A stretch of DNA of 64,000 bases from Eremomyces bilateralis CBS 781.70 (taxonomy: Eukaryota; Ascomycota; Dothideomycetes; Eremomycetales; Eremomycetaceae): the NCBI RefSeq assembly GCF_010015585.1, contig NW_022985077.1, positions 124,001-188,000 of the forward strand, read 5' to 3'. The notes beneath the pieces are model-generated. The model searched no databases. It was given only the letters and a program-made list of their open reading frames with translations, and had not been told where the DNA came from. This document shows positions 21,579 through 31,733 of the stretch, one piece after another. A program made the position numbers and the translations under genes. Each line of letters starts with the position of its first letter. Within the stretch, counting starts at the first letter, position 1.

Positions 21579-24500
21579 TCAACGTTGGTCTGGAAACCCC
21601 TGGTAACCGTGCAGAATGCCTGTTCCAGAGCCCATTGACCACTCCGGTTCCTGAACCCCCAACTGGCCCGGGTGTTGACCGTTGGTGTGATTAACCTCTT
21701 CATTGTCGTTCTCGTCCTCATCCGCCTGGTAATCGTCCTCCATACTAAGCACTCCCATCGCGTAATGAATCCGAGCAGTCGGGTTGGAGAGAGCGGATTT
21801 TCTATCCAACTTGAGTTTCTCCAATGGATCAATCTCATCTTCTAGAGGCTGCGTTGGATTGCTGGGGGCGTTTGGAGCGCCCGATTGCGAGCCCATTGGG
21901 ATCTCGTTTCCAATAGCGCGTCCGAAATGCGGTATGTGGCTTTGTCCTCCCGCTGAAGATGAACTCTGCTGAGGCGCCTCCCTGCTCTTCTTGTGAGGAA
22001 CAAGCGAAGCCCGAGGCACAACATTGAATCCGCGAGTATCCCGCCGTGTGTAAGGAGGACCACCTCTGAGCGCTGCATTTTCCCACGCACTCTCGCATCC
22101 CATCGCAATGGCTCCCGCACTTTGAAATCCCGTTCGCCTGTGGATCATGAGAACCCGGTCGACGAGCCATTCACGTTGACTGGGATCCATGAATTGGATG
22201 CCAGCGAAGAACAGTGGCACCGTGATCTCATAAATGGCAGCTCCAAGGGACGGGTTGAGCGGTGCGTGGGGGGCGCCGGACAAGTTCGTACTGCCCATTC
22301 CTCCAGCGCTGTCAATAATCCCTGCTGCAACGCGACCGATTTCTTGCGCACGTTGGGCAGTTTGGTGCCCTGAAACTGCGGCAGCCATCATCGCCGCTGG
22401 TGGCATGGTAGGGTGTGATCTTTGGAGGATGAGATGGCACATGTGATAAAGGCCCCATACCACGGCCCTATCAAAGGAGCGGTATTGCATTGCAGGACCG
22501 AAAGGGGTGTGGACTGTAGGGGCGAATTCCGGGGAGAGTGGCTGGAAATTCGGACCCAGCTCCATCTCAAAAACCGTTAGCGCTTTCAGAATGCTGTTCC
22601 ATTCCTCCAGGGCAGCCGCAGTCGCGGCGGGAAGGTCGGCAATATCTCTGGCCTTTTTGGAGCTTGTAGAAGAGCTGTGTGAGGCGTCGGAGCGTGATGA
22701 GGGTGATGAAGGTCCGGCACGGGGAGGACGTGGAATGAACCGAGCTTGTTTGCGGGCATCGTTGTTCTTGTATGCGGAAGGCATATGTCCTCGTGTCACT
22801 GGCGCCATGCCGAAAAATGGAGGAGGCGCCATGCCAGGAGGAGGCCCATTTGGTGGTCCACCCAATCCAGGAGGCCTCGCGCCTGGAGGAGGCCCATTTG
22901 GTGCCCCACCCAATCCAAGGGGCCCTGTGCCTGGAGGCGGCCCGCCCGGTTGACCTTGCGGATGTCTGGTGAAGTTAGGGGACGCGTGAGGGTTCGAAGG
23001 GAGCGGCGGGCCCGTTGGCTGGGTTCTTGGAACTCCACCACGGTCCGGTTGCGACACCTGTGGCCCTGCTCCCGCACCCAGAGAGGCATCACGTCCTGCT
23101 GGGAAAGCATTGGGGTCCACACTTGGTTGATTCTGGCCAGGCCTGCCAGCCATGCCGCTCGGAGGCCCTCCTCGGCCCATCCCAGGGGGCGGGCCGGGAG
23201 TTTTCCATTGGGGTCCGAACGCTTGCAGTTGGCGAGTCTTCCTTGGTCGATCTCGCGCCGCGAAGTCGGAGATGCGCCCAAGGAGCAGGATCAAATGATC
23301 ATGGGTCCCGTATACAGCAGCCTTGCCCAACTTGGCTCGTGGCGGACAGTCCGTCCACTTGTCGTACGACATGAGTAGCGGTTCTCCGCTGATAATGCTT
23401 TGATAAGCATCCTGTCGGCAGTACCACCAAAAGAGGTCTTGGTAGATATCGTAATGATCCAGGTGAAAGCCTTTCTTTGGGTTGGTTCGGCCCTGAGATG
23501 AAGATCCTTCCGGCTCCACCTGCCCAAAATCATCAAAACGGACCTCCCTTCCAACTAAAGTGCTGAGCACGCCTTCGTCAACCTCATTCGGGGCATCTTT
23601 TCTAGGCTGACTATGGAAACTGCTATTGGCCATTAAGTCCGGCATTAGCTGGGTAGACATAGACAACTGTGCGTCGTGGCTCAAGGAAATATGCCAGTCG
23701 GACATTCCCTTGTGGTTCTGTTTCTGGGAAGCCTCTGCTTCACGAGATTTTCTGAGCTGCTTCGTCATGCCCACATAGTCGATCTCTACAATCAGCTTCT
23801 GTGCGCCCTGAATATGCGTGCTCCATCTCATATGTTCTCCCGCCATGACCTCATAGAACCCAAGAAGCAGACTCGCAGCCAGAGTTGTTGCTTGATGCCG
23901 CTTGCTCTCGTCAGATAAACGCTTGTTGATCCGCTTTATGGCGTAGCCATAATGCTTCAGACTTGGCATTTCGCTAGCGCCCTGCAACTTTGCGATATGC
24001 AAGCTACCAAGCGCAAGCATGACTTGAAGCAGCGCCTGGTCATTAATAGCAAGGACCGGTAATGTATACGTCCACAGGTTCTGCTGGCTTCGGGGTATGT
24101 GGACTTCTGAAAACAGGCCACTTGCATTTCCAGGGTTTCGTTCATAAATGCTCAGACTGGGGCCGGTCGCGTGTATGAAATGGGCAAAGATGCGACGAGT
24201 CGCTTCATTCTTGAGCGGATTCGCAGCATACTCCGGATGATAGATGTCGAGGAGATCCGGCGTGAGGAATGCATCGTATCCCCGCGTCGAGAAATCGGAT
24301 ATGCTTTGCTTGTGCAGCGCTATAAGCGAGTTAAAGTCGTGGTTTTGGTTGGACGCAAGTTCCAGGGCAAACGCTTGGTCGTCCTCTGGCTCGACATCGA
24401 AGAAGTCATCGTCGTGAGATTCGACGGCCCCGGCTTCAAGGATGTCCTGAGCGGTAGTTCTCGGGAACCATACAGCTGAGGCCGGATGAACGTCTGTGGC

Positions 24501-25790
24501 GCCGGAAGAGAATGGTATGTTGTAGGATTTCTGGCTTTCCGAGGTCATGGGGGTTGTAGCGGACGTCTGAATGGATCCGTCAACACTGGGCCCGGAATCT
24601 CCGGTAGTTTGCGGCGCCGGCGGGAGATTCTGGAAGGAGCCATCATTAATAGGAGGAGAGATATCGTCGGAATGAGAAGGGGGGATGAGCCTTGTTTGTT
24701 GGCTTGACTGCCAAGCATGGATCGCGTTGAAGGAGTCATGTTCGAGCCCGTGGCCGGATGCGGTTGGCAACGATGGCTGCGCAGAGGATTGAGGATGAGT
24801 GGATGGGTATGATGAAGTCTGGTCTCGGACTTGAGATGGTTGGGATGCCGTGAACGATGGTTGGCTGAGGTAAGGCGGGTTAGGCGCAGACGCAAACTCA
24901 GGTTTTATATCCACAGTAGTTGATGGCCCTGGATGGGAGTCCTGCGGCTGGATAACAAATTGATTTTGATACCCTTGGATACCATCCATCCCAGGGGTCT
25001 GTGGAGGTGCCGTCCAAGACGATGAGAGTTGGGGCGGGGTGAAGTTATTGTTCTGACCGAATTTCGCCACATGCTGCTGATCGCTGGATTGGGTACTCGG
25101 AGGTGCTTGATATTGAGCAGGGAAAGGAAATACGGTGGTTAGACCTGAGGGAGGTGGACCTGGTGCATTTATGAAGATGCCATGAAACGGCTGCTGATGT
25201 GACGAGGAAACAGGCGCGAAACTCGCAGAGAAGGGTTGTACGGTAGGCGGCGCGGGGTTTGACTGGGCATGATTCATAGAGAGGTCTTGAGTGAATCCGT
25301 AACCCCCATAACCGGCTGGGGCGCTTTGCAGAGGGGTCGCTATGGGGGACTGTTGCGAATGTCCCTGGACCTGCGAAGGTTCCGGTCTATACTCGCGCAG
25401 AGCACTTCCTGGCATGCCACCGGTGTGGTATTGAAGCGTATGGATTCCAGTATTACTAGGCCAGTTGTCTATCGGAGGCTTGAATATCACTCGCTGGTTG
25501 TAGCCTTCGCAATGCCGTTTCGACTTGATGCAGTTTCCGCACACCGGCTTCTCTTCGCCGCATTTGATTCGACGTTTCCGACATGTCAGGCAACCTGTCT
25601 TCGTCCGCTTTCTTAACCGGGGATTTGGTGCGTTGGGTCTCGAGGACATGGGCTCGAAGCCCTCCATCTGCGAAGGGACATGCGCCTGGACTTCGGCCAT
25701 ACTCGTGGGTATGCGATCGCGAGTTCGAGTCCGTTCGTGGAGGGTGAATGCACGGAAGGGATGAGATATCCTGGATTCCTGTCCTTCCAC
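21579..25790 (-). CDS. Very large Zn2Cys6 transcription factor
   Basis: One uninterrupted frame encodes 1403 residues, long for this family (usually 600-1000). The zinc cluster is near the N-terminus, with cysteines at 67, 70, 77, 84, 87 and 94 (CLTCRKRRIKC, VCGNCIKSKRHC), followed by EGYNQRVIFKPP. A long Gln/Pro/Ser-rich stretch (about 110-440) comes next. A helical region about 500-700 (HFIHATGPSLSIYERN, VLAINDQALLQVMLALGSLH) resembles the fungal_trans_2 regulatory domain. A Gly/Pro/Met-rich repeat section about 890-1020 contains reiterated NGPPPG and LGG units. A conserved-looking end (DPSQREWLVDRVLMIHRRTG) follows. Methionines at 25700 and 25667 are alternative starts closer to the cluster. 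It is presumably nuclear; the targets are unknown. Confidence 0.87.
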   Translation of the reverse strand: MEGQESRISHPFRAFTLHERTRTRDRIPTSMAEVQAHVPSQMEGFEPMSSRPNAPNPRLRKRTKTGCLTCRKRRIKCGEEKPVCGNCIKSKRHCEGYNQRVIFKPPIDNWPSNTGIHTLQYHTGGMPGSALREYRPEPSQVQGHSQQSPIATPLQSAPAGYGGYGFTQDLSMNHAQSNPAPPTVQPFSASFAPVSSSHQQPFHGIFINAPGPPPSGLTTVFPFPAQYQAPPSTQSSDQQHVAKFGQNNNFTPPQLSSSWTAPPQTPGMDGIQGYQNQFVIQPQDSHPGPSTTVDIKPEFASAPNPPYLSQPSFTASQPSQVRDQTSSYPSTHPQSSAQPSLPTASGHGLEHDSFNAIHAWQSSQQTRLIPPSHSDDISPPINDGSFQNLPPAPQTTGDSGPSVDGSIQTSATTPMTSESQKSYNIPFSSGATDVHPASAVWFPRTTAQDILEAGAVESHDDDFFDVEPEDDQAFALELASNQNHDFNSLIALHKQSISDFSTRGYDAFLTPDLLDIYHPEYAANPLKNEATRRIFAHFIHATGPSLSIYERNPGNASGLFSEVHIPRSQQNLWTYTLPVLAINDQALLQVMLALGSLHIAKLQGASEMPSLKHYGYAIKRINKRLSDESKRHQATTLAASLLLGFYEVMAGEHMRWSTHIQGAQKLIVEIDYVGMTKQLRKSREAEASQKQNHKGMSDWHISLSHDAQLSMSTQLMPDLMANSSFHSQPRKDAPNEVDEGVLSTLVGREVRFDDFGQVEPEGSSSQGRTNPKKGFHLDHYDIYQDLFWWYCRQDAYQSIISGEPLLMSYDKWTDCPPRAKLGKAAVYGTHDHLILLLGRISDFAARDRPRKTRQLQAFGPQWKTPGPPPGMGRGGPPSGMAGRPGQNQPSVDPNAFPAGRDASLGAGAGPQVSQPDRGGVPRTQPTGPPLPSNPHASPNFTRHPQGQPGGPPPGTGPLGLGGAPNGPPPGARPPGLGGPPNGPPPGMAPPPFFGMAPVTRGHMPSAYKNNDARKQARFIPRPPRAGPSSPSSRSDASHSSSTSSKKARDIADLPAATAAALEEWNSILKALTVFEMELGPNFQPLSPEFAPTVHTPFGPAMQYRSFDRAVVWGLYHMCHLILQRSHPTMPPAAMMAAAVSGHQTAQRAQEIGRVAAGIIDSAGGMGSTNLSGAPHAPLNPSLGAAIYEITVPLFFAGIQFMDPSQREWLVDRVLMIHRRTGFQSAGAIAMGCESAWENAALRGGPPYTRRDTRGFNVVPRASLVPHKKSREAPQQSSSSAGGQSHIPHFGRAIGNEIPMGSQSGAPNAPSNPTQPLEDEIDPLEKLKLDRKSALSNPTARIHYAMGVLSMEDDYQADEDENDNEEVNHTNGQHPGQLGVQEPEWSMGSGTGILHGYQGFPDQR

Positions 25791-28368
25791 GAGAGGAACG
25801 ATAGCGTCTGATATATTCTCTCAAAGGGCCGTAGGTGTATTAACCTGTCGAATCACTTCATGAGTGTCTGGATGTGCAAGATCATCCAGGCGAGGCAATT
25901 CCTAACGCGACATGGTCGTTGGTGTGGCCAGAACAGCCATTGAAGCTGGTAAGTCCAGGGTTCCTGGAAGACAAAGAAACCACGTCAGTCGCCCTTGAAT
26001 GAACAATGGCGAAGGTAAGTGCAAAAGAAGACAGAGTTATTCGAGCAGGACTTGAGCAAAGAAAATGAGAAAATGAAAGCCATTCAAAGGGGCAATTGTT
26101 GCGAACTGTGAAGGAGACAAGGTTAGGTTAAACCGGGCCGTTCTGCGGGGGGGCAGTCGATACAGATCCGGGTATCGACTCCTGGGTTGCGCTAAGTATT
26201 GTGAGTCAACTGCGCGGGCCTACGGGTGACCAGTGCTGCATATCGGGATACCAAGTAGTAAGTTAGTTAACTAAGTTAAGTTAGACTGTTAACTTAGTTA
26301 GTAGTTAGTCAGGTAAGTAATAAGTTTAAACTTAAACCGCCACTATATCCGGCTAGGTGCATCTCCGTCCTATGAAATACTGTGTACAGACAAGTGTTGT
26401 CGTATGTACTGTGCACTGCAGGATTATCGCCGACTGCCGCCTCATCGTCCCCGCCCTACCATCAAACGGTGGTCCCCGAAACAGGAAGCACAGAGGAAAC
26501 CAGGACGACACCAAGCGCCAAAAGTCGAGCGCCTCCGACCGGCGACCAACGATCCAGCGTTGGGATCAACGTTGCACGATCCTCAACTGCGATAGACTAC
26601 TGCGGTCCGGCTTACCGTATTGGGTATTAGTTGGGTTGTGGATCGGCGCTATGCACGGCATTTGCCGTGTGTCCCGTATTCAGAAGCGTACTCCGTATTA
26701 AACGTCCATTGAGGTGGAATTGAAAGCCTCCTGCATGAAATGCAAGCGATGTCTCCGAGAGAAGGGTTCAGATATCAGCCATTCAGCCTCCCAGTTCCCA
26801 GATCACCAAGTTGGTAGCTCACTTCATTTGGCACAGACTGCTTGCGGAATGCGGGGACATACGAAATACAGTATGTAATGCTAGAAATCTGGTACGGTAT
26901 GATCGTTGCCAGGGTACGGAAATAACGCGTGGTATGAACCGCTTTCTCCATAATTACCGGCTCAGAATCTCAGATGCCCATTTGTTGCGGGCCTGTCGCA
27001 GTTTTGGTTTGGACTTTTGCAGATGTGGAGTTCCACCAGAAGAACATTTAGCCTGCACTATCAATTCGTCGCAGACTCGCAGTATTACGGATGGCTAATA
27101 TTAATAGAGCCAAGCTTTTGTCGTTCTGCAGGATGAATTTGACACAACGCCCACGAGGCACGAAAGGATCCGGGTTGCTCTGGTAGTGAGCGGGCAGGGG
27201 GTAGACTATAGACCAGAGACAGGAGAACTAGAGGCGTTCCAAGCCGTTGTCTTTGACGCACTCTCAAATCCGATAGAACGGCTTGATAGATACAAGTTCC
27301 GTAAGTCGCATTCATCCTTGCAGCACCACCAAACCCCAATCACCACCCGGAATATGGGTAACTACGTAGCTCGTTCATATTGCCTCCGATGTAATTGGGG
27401 TTTCCATTAGACTTTAGCGCTTTCTGTCCATATCCCCCTTGGCCGTAGTGACAGGTGGCATTTCTACTGACTTGCTCGCGACAATTGTGCCACCGGGTCA
27501 CACCAGGAGTTTCCGCGATTGGGCTGCAAGCCCGACCTAGCACCGTTCCCCAGTTACTGGTTGAATGGTTTGGGATGGTGACGCCCCTCCCGCCGACCTC
27601 GCCAATGAACTCCCATCGGCCACTCCGGACGCTTTTCGGCCAGTTTCCCCTCAATAGCTCTATCCTCACGTTCTCATCCAAATGTTCCCGAGAAACTCCC
27701 CGCAGGCCGTAGGTCTTCCAATTTTCTGTCTTCGCCAGTCGATCAGAGTGGCCGACTAGGATCCAGGGGGGGCCGACACCACTCTAGACCACAATCGAAC
27801 TGACTGAGGGGGCACAGGATGCCAAAATCAGTGTCCACAGTCGTCGAAAATGCAAGATGTGCTTATTGTTCAGTACCTTACGTAAGAAGTTGATTCAACT
27901 GTTGAAATGCGTTTGAGGAAAGTGGGCAACAGGCCAACAGCCGACACTCCAACAGGTCGTTGAGGTTCACCATCCACCTAGGGGGAGCTAGGCCCGCCGC
28001 CGCCAGAGAGGTTCACTTGGAGCCCGTGGAGGCGTCCTACGAACCCTATTTTGACTACACAGTACGCCCCACGTTTCCCGACATGCAGAGTGCTTGCAGT
28101 GGAATTTCAAAACTAGAATCGATGGTTCTCCAGCCCTTTAACGGGCTTTACTCTTTCTACGGGACGGTAAGCTGAGACGCCGGAGAGAAGCCAATGCACA
28201 GAAGAGTCATAATAGTCCTCAGTATCGCAACGAAATGTAACTGCAGAGCTAATGCTGGTGCACTGGTCGGTATTTCCAGGACGGTCCCCCTCCCACGCTG
28301 TAGCTAAGATGGCCGTGATCATGAACGCTAGAATTGGCAGAAAAGCAAAAGATATCCCCCCTGTCCTT
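25791..28368. other. Intergenic region with AT-rich inverted repeat
   Basis: This 2.6-kb gap contains the 5' leader and promoter of the large zinc-cluster gene and the 3' UTR of LEU1. An AT-rich patch of reiterated GTTAG/CTAAG words with a 12-bp inverted repeat lies at 26250-26335. I found no supportable gene; frames such as 26357-26701 and 27340-27681 are short and overlapped on the other strand. Confidence 0.5.
26268..26300. repeat. 12-bp perfect inverted repeat in AT-rich patch
   Basis: The arms TAACTAAGTTAA (26268-26279) and TTAACTTAGTTA (26289-26300) are exact reverse complements separated by 9 bp. Flanking DNA is full of related GTTAG/TTAAG words from about 26255 to 26335. It could form a small hairpin or be a decayed satellite. 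No role is known. Confidence 0.75.
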
Positions 28369-30860
28369 CTACCATTCTAACGGCTCCTTCTTCACTTCCC
28401 CCCGGTTTGTCTTGGGCACTGGCAGTGCCTCGATCATGGTCGCGCCTCCGATTCCCTTCCTCTTCAAGTACCCCCGTCCATCCAACCACGGATAGTCCCG
28501 AGTTCTCCGCCCCTCGAATCGTTTGATCTGATCCTCCACCTGCATCGTCAATCCGATGTCGTCCAGCCCGTTCACCAAGCAGTGTTTCCGGAAGCTCTCC
28601 ACCTCGAACTGCGCGAGCGCGTTGCCATCCGCGTCCTTGATGACTTGGTTGGGCAGATCGACCTCGATCTCCTTGCCGGCGGACGCCTCCGCAGCGATGC
28701 GAGCGAGGACGACGGCGTCGGGTATCCGGATCGGCAGCATGCCGTTCTTGAAGCAGTTGTTGTAGAAGATGTCGCCGTAGCTCGGGGCGATGACGCATTT
28801 GATGCCGAAGTCGAGGAGAGCCCAAGGCGCGTGTTCTCGACTGCTTCCGCAGCCGAAATTGTCGCCCGTGCACACCAAGATCTTCGAGTTTCGGTACGGC
28901 TCCTTATTGAGGATAAAGTTTGGATTTTCTGCGCCAGTTTTCGGATCATACCGCCAGGCATGGAAGAGAGCGACTGCGAGGCCGGAGCGTTTGATGGTTT
29001 TGAGGAATTGCTTGGGGATGATGGCATCGGTGTCGATATTCGAGATCTCCATTGGGGCGACGATGCCTTTGTGCTGAAGGAACTTAGGCATCCCAGCGGA
29101 CGAGCGCGGTGCGGCGGTTTTGTCCTCCTCGGGGGTCTGGGGGTCGTCGATGATTCGGTCTAGATCACCGTCCGACTCGATGTCCGCCATGTGTGCCGGC
29201 TCGTCCACCTCGACCGTGGCCTTGATCGGAGCAGCCTTAGCGTCGAACCCGGCGATGCTCCGTACATCTGTCAGCTTCCCCGTGAGAGCTGCTGCTGCTG
29301 CCATTGCTGGAGACATCAAATGAGTCCTTCCGCCTGCACCTTGGCGGCCCTCGAAATTTCGGTTTGAGGTGCTCGCACAGCGCTCACCGGGGGAGAGGAT
29401 GTCGGGATTCATGCCCAAGCACATGGAGCATCCTGCCTCCCTCCAGTCGAAGCCAGCGTCGGTGAAGATCTGGTCCAGGCCTTCACCTTCCGCTTGCCGC
29501 TTCACGAGACCCGAGCCGGGAACGATCATGGCGAGCTTCAAATTTGAGGCGATCTTTTTGCCTTTAACGATGGCGGCGGCGGCACGGAGATCTTCAATCC
29601 GAGCATTTGTGCAGGAACCAATGAAGATCTTGTCGAGCGTGATATCCTGTATCGGTGTTCCGGCTGTGAGACCCATGTACTCCAAAGAGCGAATGCACGC
29701 ATTTTTCCGAGACTGATCTTCGAAATCGTCAGGACCTGGCACCACTCCCGTGATGGGCACAACGTCTTGCGGCGAAGTTCCCCATGAGACTGTTGGGATG
29801 ATGTCCGTTGCCTTGATGAAAAGGTCAATATCGTATTTCGCGTCCGGATCCGACTTGAGACTCGTCCAGTACGCAACCGCCTTATTCCATTCGGCACTAT
29901 CCGGCTTCGGAGCCAACGGACGATTTCGGAGGTAGTCAAACGTCGTCTCGTCCGGTGCCACCATCCCCGCGCGAGCACCGCCCTCGATGGACATATTACA
30001 CAAGGACATACGGGCTTCCATACTCAATCCACGTATCGCCGAGCCGCAGAATTCCACTACGCAACCGGTACCACCAGCTGTCCCGATAACTCCGATAACG
30101 TAGAGAATGATGTCCTTGCTCGTCACGCCCGGAGTGAGCTCCCCGTCCACCTGGATTCGCATGTTCTTGCTCCGTCGTGTGATGAGCGTCTGCGTAGCGA
30201 GAACATGCTCGACCTCGCTGGTTCCGATCCCGAAAGCAAGCGAACCGAATGCTCCGTGGGTGGAGGTATGGCTGTCACCGCAGACGACCGTCGTGCCCGG
30301 AAGAGTAAATCCTTGCTCCGGCCCGATGATGTGCACGATCCCTTGCCGCTTGTCTCCGAGACCGAAATAGGTGAGCTCGAAGTCTTTGACATTTTGCTCC
30401 AGGGTGACGGATTGTATTCTCGAGTCGGGCTCGCGGATGAACTCAGCGACGGTCTTGAAGTTTTTTCGGGATGAGGTGGGGACGTTCTGGAAGTTACTGT
30501 TAGCTGCGACCTCGCATCTCGGAGCAATTCACCACGAACATGATCGACTGTCGCCAACGTGCAGTCAGGTCTTCGGACTTTTCTTCCCGCATTTTTTAAG
30601 CCCTCGAATGCTTGCTGTTACTTCGGTTAGCATGCGAGTGTGTGGATTCAGAGACTCGAGCGGCAACGCACGGGAGATGTGACTTCGTGGACCAGATGTC
30701 GGTCTACAGCGCAATTAGCTTGATGGTCGAAATCTAGCGACTGGCGAGGAGAGGACTCACCGATGTAAAGGAGAATTGTGCCATCGTCTTTCTCATTAAC
30801 GATGTGTGCCTCGAACACTTTGTCGTACAGCGTTTGCGGGGGTTTCACAGCGGACGGCAT
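28369..30860 (-). CDS. LEU1: 3-isopropylmalate dehydratase
   Basis: This enzyme isomerises 2-isopropylmalate to 3-isopropylmalate in leucine synthesis. Four exons, complement(28369-30486, 30540-30614, 30672-30703, 30761-30860), with introns of 53-57 bp give 774 residues, matching fungal single-chain enzymes in which the bacterial LeuC and LeuD parts are fused. The aconitase-like half has [26 protein letters not shown] and the [4Fe-4S] cysteines at 361 ([11 protein letters not shown]), 422 and 425 (GCSMCLGMN). The swivel half starts after an acidic linker with [11 protein letters not shown] and contains [17 protein letters not shown], the substrate-loop region. The first exon ([10 protein letters not shown]) matches the usual start. 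The exon 3 donor is GTTCGT, weaker than its neighbours. A candidate Leu3/LeuB site lies about 515 bp upstream. Confidence 0.96.
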
Positions 30861-31733
30861 GGTGGTGGAATCAACCTTGTTTCCTTGATTATGATGCGGT
30901 TGTTAGAGTAGCAGTCCTTGTATGACAGTCGGCGTGTAATCCGAACGAGTAAATGGTTCCAAGGAGTCGATATCTTGCAGAGAGCAAAAGCGGAGGTGAT
31001 ATAGGAATTGCAAACCAAAGTTAAGATCCGAGATCGGAGAGGTGGGGGATTCGGCTATGGAGCATCATGCTACACACTCGGTGGCGTCAACCAATAAGAG
31101 AAGATGCAAAGGTCATAGTGCTGATCTATTAAATCCATGCATCCATCGGCTTGTCCGCGATCGTAAGATGGTTTGGATTTGTTAACAACCACCGTGATTG
31201 GCCATTGGGGAGTTCGTTGCGTCTACTGCGGTCTACAAAGGCACTTCATCATTGATAATGCTAAGTATAGTAAGTATTACTGTGTAATTGTAGTAATAGT
31301 GACTTACCGTACCTATACTGCGGGATCGGACTAGATTCGGGAGATGGCTACAGCCCAGACTAAATAGTAGACGACCGATACCGGTCTTATTCGCCCCCCT
31401 CGCGCTACGGTACGAGTATCAAAATACAGTTTATACCACTTCAATCTATCGCATTGCATAATCGATGGATTTGAGACCAATTCAGCTAATCCATTGAACC
31501 CAACAGTATGTTTCTCTCCGTAGAGAGCCCCGAAATGAGCGATGTCGGCCGCAACATCTATCCTCCCCGCAGAGTGCGGAGTGCGGAGTGCTCGACCTTC
31601 AAGATAGCTAGGTTACGCAATCAACGGAGTCCCTAAACCGGAACTGGAAGCTATGAAGGAGACTCCGGGATCAAATGGTGGAGGATACGACCTAAGCGGC
31701 ATCTCAAGGGATCCAGTCCCCTGACTGCTGACA
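30861..31733. promoter_or_regulatory. LEU1 promoter region and 3' flank of next gene
   Basis: LEU1 is on the minus strand, so its promoter lies here at higher coordinates. The segment also holds the 3' UTR of the zinc-cluster gene ending at 31734. A CCGATACCGG element at 31375-31384 is listed separately. No coding sequence was recognised. Confidence 0.55.
31375..31384. promoter_or_regulatory. Candidate Leu3/LeuB site CCGATACCGG
   Basis: The element is CCG-N4-CGG and differs at one base from CCGGTACCGG, the known Leu3-type core that binds zinc-cluster regulators of leucine genes. It is about 515 bp upstream of the LEU1 ATG. Position and match are seen; binding is inferred. Confidence 0.5.

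Noticed and set aside
28328-29027. Long minus- and plus-strand frames of 150-190 codons inside LEU1
   Set aside because: They overlap a well-conserved enzyme exon in other phases and have the biased composition of shadow frames in GC-rich coding DNA.
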